From Metaruminococcus_A gallistercoris (GTDB taxonomy: Bacteria > Bacillota > Clostridia > Oscillospirales > Ruminococcaceae), in assembly GCA_904394975.1 (NCBI GenBank), contig CAJFNQ010000028.1, positions 1 through 23,175 on the forward strand: a DNA stretch of 23,175 bases. The letters are read 5' to 3'. The translations under genes were made by a program, and so were the position numbers. The notes beneath the pieces were generated by a model. It was not told where the DNA came from and did not search any database. It saw nothing but the letters and a program-made list of their open reading frames with translations. Position 1 is the first letter of the stretch. Every line of letters starts with the position of its first letter. Shown piece after piece: positions 15,008-22,654 of the stretch.

Positions 15008-15478
15008 TTGCAATTACAGGCAGATATGCTGTTTGAAGCGGTATCCAGGTTTAAACGTCTTCATTTGATTGAACGTCTTGGCATGATGCCGCACAGTGAA
15101 ACAGCTGCCATGAAAGCGATTCTTTATTACTCACAGCAAAGCGAAACCGAAGGATGCAGCGTGACAGATGTCGCCAAACGTATTCATGTTTCTGTGCCAA
15201 TGGTATCTAAAACAGTCAAGCGGCTTCGGGAAAAGGGTTTGATTGATTATGTTTCGAATCAGAATGACCGCAGGAACGTTTTGCTTGTTGTGAACAGTAA
15301 AGGAAAGGAAGCTCTAAAAGAAAACGCGGCTATAATCAGTTCTTTCATTTCAAGAACGATAGCACGCATGGAATCCGGAGAAGCGGAGCAACTCTTTTGT
15401 TTGTTCAATAAGTTCTATGACTGCATGGAACAGGAGCTGGAACAAACCTCACAAAAAATGAAGCCGAATTCAAAATGA
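15008..15478 (+). CDS. MarR-family transcriptional regulator
   Basis: This 156-residue winged-helix regulator has the MarR layout: N-terminal dimerisation helices, the DNA-binding helix-turn-helix at about residues 56-80 (SVTDVAKRIHVSVPMVSKTVKRLREKG), a wing with the family DRR signature (NQNDRRNVLLVV), and C-terminal dimerisation helices. The start is TTG 15008 with GAGGG 7 nt upstream; the ATG at 15026 has no ribosome site. It is followed 30 nt later by the exporter genes, and its promoter carries a 29-bp palindrome, so it most likely represses the whole operon until a toxic compound or antibiotic binds. The ligand is unknown. Confidence 0.92.
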   Translation: MQLQADMLFEAVSRFKRLHLIERLGMMPHSETAAMKAILYYSQQSETEGCSVTDVAKRIHVSVPMVSKTVKRLREKGLIDYVSNQNDRRNVLLVVNSKGKEALKENAAIISSFISRTIARMESGEAEQLFCLFNKFYDCMEQELEQTSQKMKPNSK

Positions 15479-15508
15479 AATGTGCGAACACATTGGAAAG
15501 GAGACAGA

Positions 15509-17671
15509 ATGCTAAAAATCTTAAAAAACATGAAGCCGTACTGGAAGACGGTTTTATTGATTATTATTCTGTTGTTTGTACAGGCGATAAGTGACCTTTC
15601 GCTGCCAACTTATACGTCTGACCTTATCGATGTCGGAATTCAGAATTCCGGTATTGAGTACGCAACTCCTACTCAGATTCGTCCTCAGCAGCACGAGCTG
15701 GTAAAAGCGGTGATGACCGAAGAAGAGCGCGATTTGTGGGAGGCATCTTATACGCAAGGCGAGGATGGTAATTATCAGCTAAACGATACTTCATCCGCAA
15801 ATTTGTCAGAACTGGATCAAACATTTACCAAGCCGATTATGATCGCTTATCTGTTTGAACAGATGGATGATACAGAGAAGCAGCAGATGCAGTCTCAAAT
15901 GACCGCGTCATCGTCAGGGTTGATGGAGGAACTCCGCGCGGAGATTGACAAAGAACTTGATACAATGGGTGAATCACTGATCCATTCATCTGCGATTGCA
16001 TTTACCAAAGCGGAGTATGAAGCGCTGGGGCTTAATATTAACGATATGCAAACGGCATATTTATGGCGGACGGGCGGCATCATGGTTGCGATGGCGTTAT
16101 TTATGGGGCTGGCCATGGTCCTGATCGGTCTGCTTTCCTCGCGCGTTGGTGCCGGAATCGGACGCGATCTGCGGGAAAAGGTGTTTAATAACGTTGTTGG
16201 TTTTTCCAATGTGGAAATCAATCACTTTTCCACCGCTTCTTTGATTACAAGAAGCACCAATGATATTCAGCAGATCCAGATGGTTACGATCATGCTGTTA
16301 CGGATGATTTTCTATGCGCCGATTCTTGCGATTGGCGGTATCATCATGGTCATTAATACCGGAGCGGGAATGGAATGGATCATTGGTATAGCGGTTTTGG
16401 CGATCCTTTGCTTGGTATTGGTTTTAATGACAGTTGCCATGCCGAAGTTCAAATTAATGCAGGTGCTGATCGATAAAGTAAACCTTGTCGCACGTGAAAT
16501 TTTAACGGGCCTTTCGGTCATCCGCGCGTTTGGCAGAGAAGACCTGGAAGAAAAACGTTTCGATGAAGCCAACCGCAAACTGACAAAAACCATGTTGTTT
16601 ACCAACCGCGCGATGACTTTTATGATGCCGGTTATGATGTTAATTATGAACGGTATTTCCGTGCTGATTATCTGGGTATCAGCCGGCCGAATCGATGCTG
16701 GTGTTCTTGAAGTTGGTACTATGACGGCGTTCATCACCTATACCATGCAGATTGTTATGTCGTTTTTGATGATTTGCATGGTTTCTATTCTTCTGCCTCG
16801 AGCGGCAGTTGCGGCGGAGCGAATTGACGAAGTCATTCGCACGAAACCGGGCATTGAAGATAAAAAGGAAGCACTCCTCTTAACAGACACCAAAGGTGTT
16901 GTTGCGTTTGAGCATGTTAACTTTCAGTATCCCGGTGCGGATGATTATACGTTGAAAGACATCAATTTTGTTGCCAAACCCGGGGAGACAACAGCAATCA
17001 TCGGAAGTACCGGAAGCGGCAAATCCACTTTGGTCCAGCTGATACCACGACTTTACGACATTACAGACGGTTCGATTACAATCGATGGTGTTGATATCCG
17101 TGACCTTCAGCAGAAGAGCTTGCGGGATCAGATCGGTTATGTTCCTCAAAAGGGCGTATTATTTTCCGGAACGATTGCCTCGAATATCAAATACGGCACC
17201 CCGGATATAACGGATGCTCAGATGCAGGAATCCGCCCAAATCGCACAGGCTGCGGAATTCATCTGTGAAAAAGAGCAGAAATATGACAGTCCAATCGCGC
17301 AGGGCGGTACAAACGTATCTGGCGGGCAGAAACAGCGGCTTTCCATTGCGCGTGCGATTGCTAAAAACCCGAAAATCTATATTTTTGACGACAGCTTTTC
17401 GGCTCTGGACTTTAAAACAGATTCTGCTTTGCGTCGTGCGCTTGCGCCGAAAGTTCAAAACAGCACGGTATTGATTGTTGCACAGCGAGTCAGTACAATC
17501 ATGCACGCGGATCAGATTCTTGTCTTGGATGATGGGGAACTGGTCGGCAAGGGAACGCACAGTGAACTTTTACAAAACTGTGAGACTTATCAGCAAATCG
17601 CACGTTCTCAGCTTTCCGAAGAAGAACTTTCAGGAAGCGTTGCAGGAAAGGAGGATGGTAAGCATGAGTGA
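15509..17671 (+). CDS. Heterodimeric ABC exporter, subunit A (degenerate ATPase site)
   Basis: This 720-residue half-transporter has fused membrane and ATPase domains. After TM1 (about residues 12-32) comes an unusual insertion of about 140 hydrophilic residues before TM2 (about 188-208); its position predicts that it is extracellular. The ATPase domain has Walker A GSTGSGKST at 499-507, a canonical signature VSGGQ at 603-607, Walker B Asp627 followed by Asp628 instead of the catalytic Glu, and Gln659 in place of the H-loop His (VAQRVST). It therefore supplies a non-hydrolysing site, as in TM287/288- and BmrCD-type exporters. AAAGGAG at 15497-15503 sets ATG 15509. It overlaps its partner by 8 nt. 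The substrate is probably a drug or peptide (inference). Confidence 0.93.
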   Translation: MLKILKNMKPYWKTVLLIIILLFVQAISDLSLPTYTSDLIDVGIQNSGIEYATPTQIRPQQHELVKAVMTEEERDLWEASYTQGEDGNYQLNDTSSANLSELDQTFTKPIMIAYLFEQMDDTEKQQMQSQMTASSSGLMEELRAEIDKELDTMGESLIHSSAIAFTKAEYEALGLNINDMQTAYLWRTGGIMVAMALFMGLAMVLIGLLSSRVGAGIGRDLREKVFNNVVGFSNVEINHFSTASLITRSTNDIQQIQMVTIMLLRMIFYAPILAIGGIIMVINTGAGMEWIIGIAVLAILCLVLVLMTVAMPKFKLMQVLIDKVNLVAREILTGLSVIRAFGREDLEEKRFDEANRKLTKTMLFTNRAMTFMMPVMMLIMNGISVLIIWVSAGRIDAGVLEVGTMTAFITYTMQIVMSFLMICMVSILLPRAAVAAERIDEVIRTKPGIEDKKEALLLTDTKGVVAFEHVNFQYPGADDYTLKDINFVAKPGETTAIIGSTGSGKSTLVQLIPRLYDITDGSITIDGVDIRDLQQKSLRDQIGYVPQKGVLFSGTIASNIKYGTPDITDAQMQESAQIAQAAEFICEKEQKYDSPIAQGGTNVSGGQKQRLSIARAIAKNPKIYIFDDSFSALDFKTDSALRRALAPKVQNSTVLIVAQRVSTIMHADQILVLDDGELVGKGTHSELLQNCETYQQIARSQLSEEELSGSVAGKEDGKHE

Positions 17672-19511
17672 GAATCATCGTTCAAAACCGCGTGCCGGTC
17701 ATGGCCCGATGGGCGGACCTCCGATGGGAGGCGGCGAAAAGGCCAAAGACTTCAAAGGCACATTGAAAAAATTACTGGCCGAAATCGGCGGATATAAATT
17801 TGCTGTATTGGCCGTCATTATTTTTGCGATCGGCAGTACGGTATTTAATATCATTGGGCCGAAGGTTATGGGTAACGCTACAACTGAGCTTGCCAACGGC
17901 CTCATGGCGAAGATTCAGGGTACCGGCGGGATTGATTTTGGAGCAATCGGCAACATTCTTTTGTTCGTTTTGGGAATGTATCTGTTAAGCGCGTTGCTTT
18001 CCTTTGTTCAGGGCTTTATCATGACTGGGGTGACCCAGAAACTTTGCTATCGGTTAAGACGTGATATTTCCCGGAAAATAAACCGTATGCCGATGAAGTA
18101 TTTTGAGACCCGCACCTATGGTGAGGTTCTTTCACGCATCACAAATGATGTCGATACGCTGGGAAATGGCTTGAACCAAAGCGTTACACAGTTGTTGACT
18201 TCGATTACCACCATTCTCGGTGTTGTGGTGATGATGTTGACAATCAGTCCGCTGATGACACTCATTACGTTGATTATTTTACCGGTCAGCATCGGGTTTA
18301 TCAGTGTTATTATTAAAAAGTCCCAGAAGTATTTCCGTATGCAGCAGGATTACTTGGGCCATATTAATGGTCAGGTGGAAGAAGTATATGGTGGGCATAC
18401 GATTGTAAAGGTATTTAATCAGGAAGAGAATGTCAAAGAACAGTTTCATAAAACAAACCATGTACTGTATCAGTCAGCATGGAAATCGCAGTTTCTTTCT
18501 GGTATGCTGCACCCAATTATGATGTTTATTGGCAACCTCGGATATGTTGCAGTGGCAATTTCCGGTGCTTTTCTGGCGATTTCCGGTGCGATCACCATCG
18601 GTGATATTCAGGCATTCATTCAGTATGTACGTAACTTCACCAATCCAATCCAGCAGATTGCTCAGATTTCGAATATGCTTCAGTCCATGGCGGCTGCGGC
18701 AGAACGTGTTTTCGAGTTTATGGATGAAGAGGAAGAGGAGCAAACGGTAAGCAATCCGGTTCGTCTTGATAAGGTGGATGGGAACGTTCTGTTTGAGCAT
18801 GTGCATTTTGGTTATGATCCTGAGAAAATTATCATCAATGATTTCAGCGCGGATGTTCACACGGGTCAGAAAATCGCCATTGTAGGGCCTACCGGCGCCG
18901 GAAAAACAACAATGGTTAAATTGTTGATGCGTTACTATGACGTAAACAGTGGCGCGATTAAACTGGATGGCCATGACATCAGAACCTTCAACCGGCGCGA
19001 GCTTCGTTCGGCATTTGGAATGGTTTTGCAGGATACCTGGCTGTTTAAGGGTACCATTATGGAGAATATCCGTTATGGCCGTTTGGGTGCGACGGACGAG
19101 GAAGTAATCGCTGCAGCGAAGGCAGCACATGCGCATCACTTTATCCAAACGCTTCCAGGCGGGTACCAGATGGAACTGAATGAGGAAGCAAATAATGTTT
19201 CGCAGGGCCAGAAACAGCTGCTTACCATTGCCCGGGCAATTCTTGCAAACCGTCCGGTTATGATTTTGGATGAAGCGACTTCATCGGTCGATACCAGAAC
19301 CGAGGAACGGATTCAGAAGGCGATGGATAACCTTGTAAAAGGAAGAACCAGCTTTATTATTGCGCATCGTCTGCCCACAATCCGCAACGCCGATCTAATC
19401 CTTTGTATGAAAGACGGCGATATTGTAGAGCAGGGCAATCACGAAGAACTGCTTGCAAAGGGCGGTTTTTACGCCAATCTTTACAACAGTCAGTTTGAAA
19501 AGGTTTCATAA
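17664..19511 (+). CDS. Heterodimeric ABC exporter, subunit B (canonical ATPase site)
   Basis: This 615-residue partner has the usual six-helix membrane domain (TRTYGEVLSRITNDVDTL in the first coupling region) and an ATPase domain with Walker A GPTGAGKTT at 408-416, Walker B Asp536-Glu537 (ILDEATSSVD) and H-loop His568. Its signature is altered, VSQGQ at 512-516, instead of VSGGQ. Combined with subunit A, the pair builds one consensus ATP site (B Walker motifs plus A signature) and one degenerate site. The N-terminus is Gly/Pro/Met-rich (GHGPMGGPPMGGGEK), a frequent feature of this subfamily. ATG 17664 has AAAGGAGG at 17647-17654, and the 8-nt overlap with subunit A suggests translational coupling and equal stoichiometry. 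Confidence 0.94.
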   Translation: MSENHRSKPRAGHGPMGGPPMGGGEKAKDFKGTLKKLLAEIGGYKFAVLAVIIFAIGSTVFNIIGPKVMGNATTELANGLMAKIQGTGGIDFGAIGNILLFVLGMYLLSALLSFVQGFIMTGVTQKLCYRLRRDISRKINRMPMKYFETRTYGEVLSRITNDVDTLGNGLNQSVTQLLTSITTILGVVVMMLTISPLMTLITLIILPVSIGFISVIIKKSQKYFRMQQDYLGHINGQVEEVYGGHTIVKVFNQEENVKEQFHKTNHVLYQSAWKSQFLSGMLHPIMMFIGNLGYVAVAISGAFLAISGAITIGDIQAFIQYVRNFTNPIQQIAQISNMLQSMAAAAERVFEFMDEEEEEQTVSNPVRLDKVDGNVLFEHVHFGYDPEKIIINDFSADVHTGQKIAIVGPTGAGKTTMVKLLMRYYDVNSGAIKLDGHDIRTFNRRELRSAFGMVLQDTWLFKGTIMENIRYGRLGATDEEVIAAAKAAHAHHFIQTLPGGYQMELNEEANNVSQGQKQLLTIARAILANRPVMILDEATSSVDTRTEERIQKAMDNLVKGRTSFIIAHRLPTIRNADLILCMKDGDIVEQGNHEELLAKGGFYANLYNSQFEKVS

Positions 19512-19531
19512 TGAAACAGTGAATATTTTAA

Positions 19532-19565
19532 AAACGGCACGAGTAATCTCGTGCCGTTTCTTTAT
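19532..19565 (+). terminator. Terminator after the ABC exporter operon
   Basis: A perfect 12-bp stem (AAACGGCACGAG with CTCGTGCCGTTT) with a TAAT loop is followed by CTTTAT. The T tail is short, so termination may be partial. Part of the arm (TCGTGCCGTT) recurs at 19568-19577. Confidence 0.75.
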
Positions 19566-19688
19566 AATCGTGCCGTTGGCTTGGCGTTTTTTTACGATAT
19601 TTGATTGATTGAATGTGATACATGCGTATTCATGAATAAAAAAATATGATATACTGAATTTATATTTATGAATAAGGCGGTGAGATAA

Positions 19689-20801
19689 TTGCCACCATTA
19701 GGGCTGCTCATTAAACCGGCTTCCGGTCAGTGTAATATGCGGTGCAGTTACTGCTTTTACCGGGATGAAATGGAAAATCGTTCTTCGCTGTCACTGGCTC
19801 GAATGGATGAGGAAACAACAGAATATCTGATTAAGAGGGCGTTTGAATTTGCGGAAGAATCCTGCAGTTTTGGATTTCAGGGAGGAGAGCCTACTCTTGC
19901 CGGCTTGGAGTATTTCCAGCGTTTTTCCGAATTGGTTAAACGTTACAATGTAAAACAAATCCCAGTGAATTATTCCATTCAGACCAACGGATATCTAATC
20001 AATCAGGCGTGGGCCGATTTCTTTGCGGAACATCATTACCTTGTTGGCCTTTCGCTGGATGGAGTACAAATCGTGCATGACTCTCTGCGCAGAGACTATG
20101 CTCATAAAGCTACATTTTCCAAAGTAATGCGTGCGGCTGAGCGGCTGCGTAAGGTAGATGTTCCATTTAACATTCTCACCGTAGTGACTGCTCCGTTAGC
20201 GAAACATATAAAAGAAACTTATGCCTTTTATCAGAAAAATGGTTTTTCACATCAGCAGTATATTCCTTGTCTAGACCCAATTGGTGAAGACCGAGGATTG
20301 TATCGTTTTTCACTCACGCCGGAATTATATGGGCGTTTTTTGTGTGATTTATTTGATTTGTGGTATCACGATTTGAAGCATCATCGGTATTGCTCCATTC
20401 GTTATTTCGATAATCTGCTTATGATTCTGCACGATACGCTTCCGGAAAGCTGCGGAATGTTAGGCTGCTGCTCGATTCAAAATGTGGTAGAAGCGGATGG
20501 GGGTGTTTATCCCTGCGATTTTTATGCTTTGGACCATTATCGGCTGGGAAATGTAAAGATGAACACGTTTGAAGAAATTTATGAGAAGCGGAAGCAGAGC
20601 GGCTTTTTGCAGCGTTCTCTTCAAAAAGCTCCGCAGTGTCTTTCGTGTCCGTGGAAAAATATCTGCAGGGGCGGATGCATCAGAGACCGAGACCGTTTTG
20701 ACGGTGGGGAATTAGGGCTTAATTATTTTTGCCGCTCTTATCAAATGTTCTTTGAGCACTCTTTCTCAAGGCTTCAGGAAATTGCCAGGGGAAGTTTTTA
20801 A
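19689..20801 (+). CDS. Anaerobic sulfatase-maturating enzyme (radical SAM/SPASM)
   Basis: This 370-residue enzyme uses S-adenosylmethionine to oxidise the active-site Cys or Ser of a sulfatase to formylglycine under anaerobic conditions. The radical SAM cluster ligands are Cys15, Cys19 and Cys22. The auxiliary cluster cysteines fall at 255, 261, 276 and 330 and at 317, 320, 326 and 348, and the proposed base Asp277 is in CDFY. From memory, these numbers and the length match the Clostridium perfringens anSME exactly. GFQGGEPTLAG is the SAM-binding GGEP motif. The start is TTG 19689 with AAGGCGGTG at 19674-19682. No sulfatase is encoded in the window, so the substrate acts in trans. It is followed 31 nt later by the DUF3783 gene in the same direction. 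Confidence 0.93.
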   Translation: MPPLGLLIKPASGQCNMRCSYCFYRDEMENRSSLSLARMDEETTEYLIKRAFEFAEESCSFGFQGGEPTLAGLEYFQRFSELVKRYNVKQIPVNYSIQTNGYLINQAWADFFAEHHYLVGLSLDGVQIVHDSLRRDYAHKATFSKVMRAAERLRKVDVPFNILTVVTAPLAKHIKETYAFYQKNGFSHQQYIPCLDPIGEDRGLYRFSLTPELYGRFLCDLFDLWYHDLKHHRYCSIRYFDNLLMILHDTLPESCGMLGCCSIQNVVEADGGVYPCDFYALDHYRLGNVKMNTFEEIYEKRKQSGFLQRSLQKAPQCLSCPWKNICRGGCIRDRDRFDGGELGLNYFCRSYQMFFEHSFSRLQEIARGSF

Positions 20802-20832
20802 TGACAAACAGTTGTGGAAAGGGAATGTATTT

Positions 20833-21243
20833 ATGAAATCAAGAGTTGTTGTGCCAACATCTGAACTGGTGTTGTCTTATGGAATCGATTCGATTATACA
20901 GCCGCAGCTTTCCGAAGTGCTGGAATCGCTAAACATAAAAGAACGTCGGATAACCGATGAAGAATTGAACCAGCAGGTGGGGTATTTAGCCGGATTTCCG
21001 AGTTTTGAGCAAGGAGAGGAAGCTGTAAATGGCAGTACTGTTAACTGCCAAGGAATGATTTGTATGTGTGGACTTTCCAGCGCGCGTATGAATGTTTTAT
21101 TGAAAACACTGCGTGAAAAGGGAATCATAATTCCAATTAAAGCGTCCGTTACTGCAACAAATCAGCATTGGAGTTTTCAAAAACTGTTGGAAGAACTCAA
21201 TAAGGAGCACGATGCAATTGCTAAAATGCGTGCCGGAAAATAA
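20833..21243 (+). CDS. DUF3783 domain protein
   Basis: This 136-residue protein has no known function. Its C-terminal 70 residues match the DUF3783 pattern as I remember it: a short hydrophobic strand and CGLSSARMNVLLKTLREKG, then IKASVTATNQHW and LLEELNKEHD. The N-terminal half (VVPTSELVLSYGID) is less recognisable. Three cysteines cluster near the middle (CQGMICMCG), which may matter for metal or redox chemistry. ATG 20833 has GGAAAGGGA about 9 nt upstream; a longer in-frame reading overlaps the preceding gene out of frame and lacks a ribosome site. Its position just behind the anSME gene suggests co-transcription, but I know of no functional link. A bidirectional terminator follows. Confidence 0.8.
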   Translation: MKSRVVVPTSELVLSYGIDSIIQPQLSEVLESLNIKERRITDEELNQQVGYLAGFPSFEQGEEAVNGSTVNCQGMICMCGLSSARMNVLLKTLREKGIIIPIKASVTATNQHWSFQKLLEELNKEHDAIAKMRAGK

Positions 21244-21312
21244 TGTATCTTGGTATAAAGACAATGTTTTGCATTCGTTTTTAAAAGTTCAAAAATATTT
21301 TTAAAAATGATA

Positions 21313-21346
21313 AAACGCTGAACTTAAAAATAAGCTCAGCGTTTTT
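21313..21346. terminator. Bidirectional terminator between DUF3783 and tRNA-Leu
   Basis: A 13-bp stem with one G-T type mismatch (AACGCTGAACTTA with TAAGCTCAGCGTT) has A and T runs on the outer sides and abuts the 3' end of the convergent tRNA-Leu. Confidence 0.85.
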
Positions 21347-21433
21347 TGGTGCGGATAATGTGACTTGAACACACACGGTATTGCTACCACTAGAACCTGA
21401 ATCTAGCGCGTCTGCCGATTCCGCCATATCCGC
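21347..21433 (-). tRNA. tRNA-Leu (anticodon CAG)
   Basis: Read on the minus strand, this 87-nt class II tRNA has an acceptor stem GCGGATA/TATCCGC, a D arm, an anticodon stem CTAGA/TCTAG with loop TTCAGGT (anticodon CAG, reading CUG), a long variable arm closed by GGTA/TACC, a TTCAAGT T-loop and an encoded CCA end. The long variable arm plus the CAG anticodon establishes leucine identity. Confidence 0.96.
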
Positions 21434-21452
21434 GGGTGATTTAACGGTATTT

Positions 21453-21481
21453 ATTATCTCACAAAAATATCGAAATGTCAA
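21453..21481 (-). promoter_or_regulatory. Promoter of tRNA-Leu
   Basis: On the minus strand TTGACA (21481-21476), a 17-nt spacer and GATAAT (21458-21453) lie 20 nt before the tRNA. Confidence 0.75.
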
Positions 21482-21509
21482 CACTTATTTTTATTTTTTT
21501 AAAAAACTC

Positions 21510-21538
21510 TTGACGCACTTAATAAAATGAAGTAAAAT
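21510..21538 (+). promoter_or_regulatory. Promoter of tRNA-Val
   Basis: TTGACG (21510-21515), a 17-nt spacer and TAAAAT (21533-21538) end 7 nt before the tRNA, so transcription begins almost at its mature 5' end. Confidence 0.7.
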
Positions 21539-21545
21539 AATTTGC

Positions 21546-21622
21546 GGAGGCATAGCTCAGCTGGTTAGAGCGCTCGCTTCACATGCGAGAGGTCGAGGGT
21601 TCAAGTCCCCCTGTCTCTACCA
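21546..21622 (+). tRNA. tRNA-Val (anticodon CAC)
   Basis: This 77-nt tRNA has an acceptor stem GGAGGCA/TGTCTCT (three G-U pairs, including the first), a D arm GCTC/GAGC, an anticodon stem CTCGC/GCGAG with loop TTCACAT (anticodon CAC), and an encoded CCA. The T stem GAGGG/CCCCC has an A-C mismatch at the 50-64 pair; a T in place of the C would give a perfect stem. The tRNA borders a mobile-element-like region. Confidence 0.93.
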
Positions 21623-21627
21623 TAATA

Positions 21628-21681
21628 GGAACATAAAAAGATATGTTCCGCAAAAACCCTGATTTTATCGGGGTTTTTGCT
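21628..21681 (+). terminator. Hairpins and terminator after tRNA-Val
   Basis: A perfect 8-bp hairpin (GGAACATA, 6-nt loop, TATGTTCC) at 21628-21649 is followed at once by a second stem, GCAAAAACCC with GGGTTTTTGC (21651-21681), whose 3' arm contains a T5 run. Confidence 0.7.
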
Positions 21682-21785
21682 ATCTATGCGACTGAATTGC
21701 GGAGTCCAAAAACAAAGATATAAAACAGCTATTTTCCCTTTGAGAAAGGATATGAACTCCTGTAAATCTAAATAAACACAAATGT

Positions 21786-21823
21786 CGGCAGACAAGTCAT
21801 CAAAAACTTGCCTGCCGTTTTTT
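21786..21823 (+). terminator. Terminator-like hairpin 1
   Basis: CGGCAGACAAG pairs with CTTGCCTGCCG with one mismatch across a 10-nt loop, followed by T6. No gene upstream in the window needs it other than tRNA-Val. Confidence 0.7.
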
Positions 21824-21833
21824 ATTGCCCTTC

Positions 21834-21867
21834 GCCCGAAGTTTTGAAAAAGACTTCGGGCTTTTTT
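21834..21867 (+). terminator. Terminator-like hairpin 2
   Basis: A perfect 9-bp stem GCCCGAAGT/ACTTCGGGC with a 10-nt loop is followed by T6, only 10 nt after the previous terminator. Tandem terminators insulate the downstream genes from chromosomal transcription. Confidence 0.75.
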
Positions 21868-21896
21868 CATTGCGTAAGCAACAAGGTTCCGGGGTA

Positions 21897-21927
21897 CCCG
21901 CCCGCAATCTTTGATTGCGCAGGCGGG
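21897..21927 (+). promoter_or_regulatory. GC-rich hairpin in the leader of the first element gene
   Basis: CCCGCC and GCAATC pair with GATTGC and GGCGGG around a 3-nt loop, with a small internal bulge. There is no T tail, and it ends 35 nt before the start codon, so it is more likely a leader structure than a terminator. Confidence 0.45.
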
Positions 21928-21961
21928 TCGGGTTCTTATTTCACGAAAAGGAGCTGACAAA

Positions 21962-22654
21962 ATGTATTTTACCGACACCCCGTCCCTCAACAGTATGGAA
22001 GCGATGATGATACGCCCGCCCTGCGGTGTGCAGCGAGGCGGCGGCAAAAACCGCAGCCCATATAAATATACGAAAAAAGACTGCGACTGCAAGTTTTGTC
22101 TTTACTATAGAAAAAAAGACGGTTGCACTGCCCCGGTATGCTCTGTGCTTGATATCCGGCTTTCCTGTGGTGCAGCCTCGTTTTGCGAAGCTGTCAAATC
22201 CGCATTTTCGGAGGTGGAACATATCCCGTTTCAAAGACGGCTTTCAAAAATATATCAACGAAAGGATGATGGTGCTATGATTTTTCAAAATAGTAATCAC
22301 CAAAGGATTTTTGAAATCGAAAAACCGAATCTGTACAAACCGAGCAATCGGTCGCTCGCCACGCTATATTTGTTGACGGCAGACTATCCGCTGTGGATTA
22401 AAGCCAAAAGGTATATTGACAGGAGCGGAAAGGTGGATTTAAAAAGCGTTCATCTTGGAGATATCTCTACTGATGGCTATGCTTTATGGAAAGCGGTCAA
22501 GGAACTGCAGACCGGGGAAAAGCAAATATTCCTGTGTGAACTGTCGGACAGCAATATCATATCCGACAGAGTGTTCCGCCTTATTGTGCAGGCAGTAGCT
22601 ATCGCCCGATTCGGTGCGACTGTCTTGAATAATACGGAGGTGTGCGATGATTAG
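21962..22654 (+). CDS. Mobile-element accessory protein with Cys-rich N-terminus
   Basis: This 230-residue protein resembles accessory proteins that I associate with Clostridia integrative conjugative elements; no function is known to me. Residues from about 38 to 78 hold seven cysteines (DCDCKFCLYYRKKDGC, APVC, LSC, SFC) in a pattern that suggests a zinc-binding knuckle. The second half, from about residue 106 (IFQNSNHQRIFEIEKPNLYKPSN), looks like an independent helical domain; an in-frame ATG at 22277 behind AAAGG might start it as a separate product. AAAAGGAG at 21946-21953 sets ATG 21962. It overlaps the next gene by 8 nt. The longer reading starting at 21911 lacks a ribosome site. Confidence 0.7.
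   Translation: MYFTDTPSLNSMEAMMIRPPCGVQRGGGKNRSPYKYTKKDCDCKFCLYYRKKDGCTAPVCSVLDIRLSCGAASFCEAVKSAFSEVEHIPFQRRLSKIYQRKDDGAMIFQNSNHQRIFEIEKPNLYKPSNRSLATLYLLTADYPLWIKAKRYIDRSGKVDLKSVHLGDISTDGYALWKAVKELQTGEKQIFLCELSDSNIISDRVFRLIVQAVAIARFGATVLNNTEVCDD

Larger units (their letters stand above)
21623..21961. other. 339-nt hairpin-rich gap at the start of the mobile-element region
   Basis: No gene of convincing quality lies here, and in particular no integrase or excisionase. The stretch holds the tRNA terminator, an AT-rich section at 21682-21780, two rho-independent-terminator-like hairpins and one GC-rich hairpin just before the first mobile-element gene. The change of base composition and gene style makes it the likely location of the chromosome/element junction. 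Confidence 0.55.

Noticed and set aside
17475..17663. 63-residue N-terminal extension of the second ABC subunit
   Set aside because: It overlaps the conserved ATPase end of the first subunit in another frame; AAAGGAGG points to ATG 17664.
18474..19148. 224-residue minus-strand frame inside the second ABC gene
   Set aside because: Antisense to conserved ATPase motifs; not a gene.
21601..22092. 163-residue minus-strand frame across tRNA-Val and the hairpin-rich gap
   Set aside because: It runs through the tRNA 3' end and three hairpins and lacks a ribosome site; I considered an integrase or excisionase but no motif fits.
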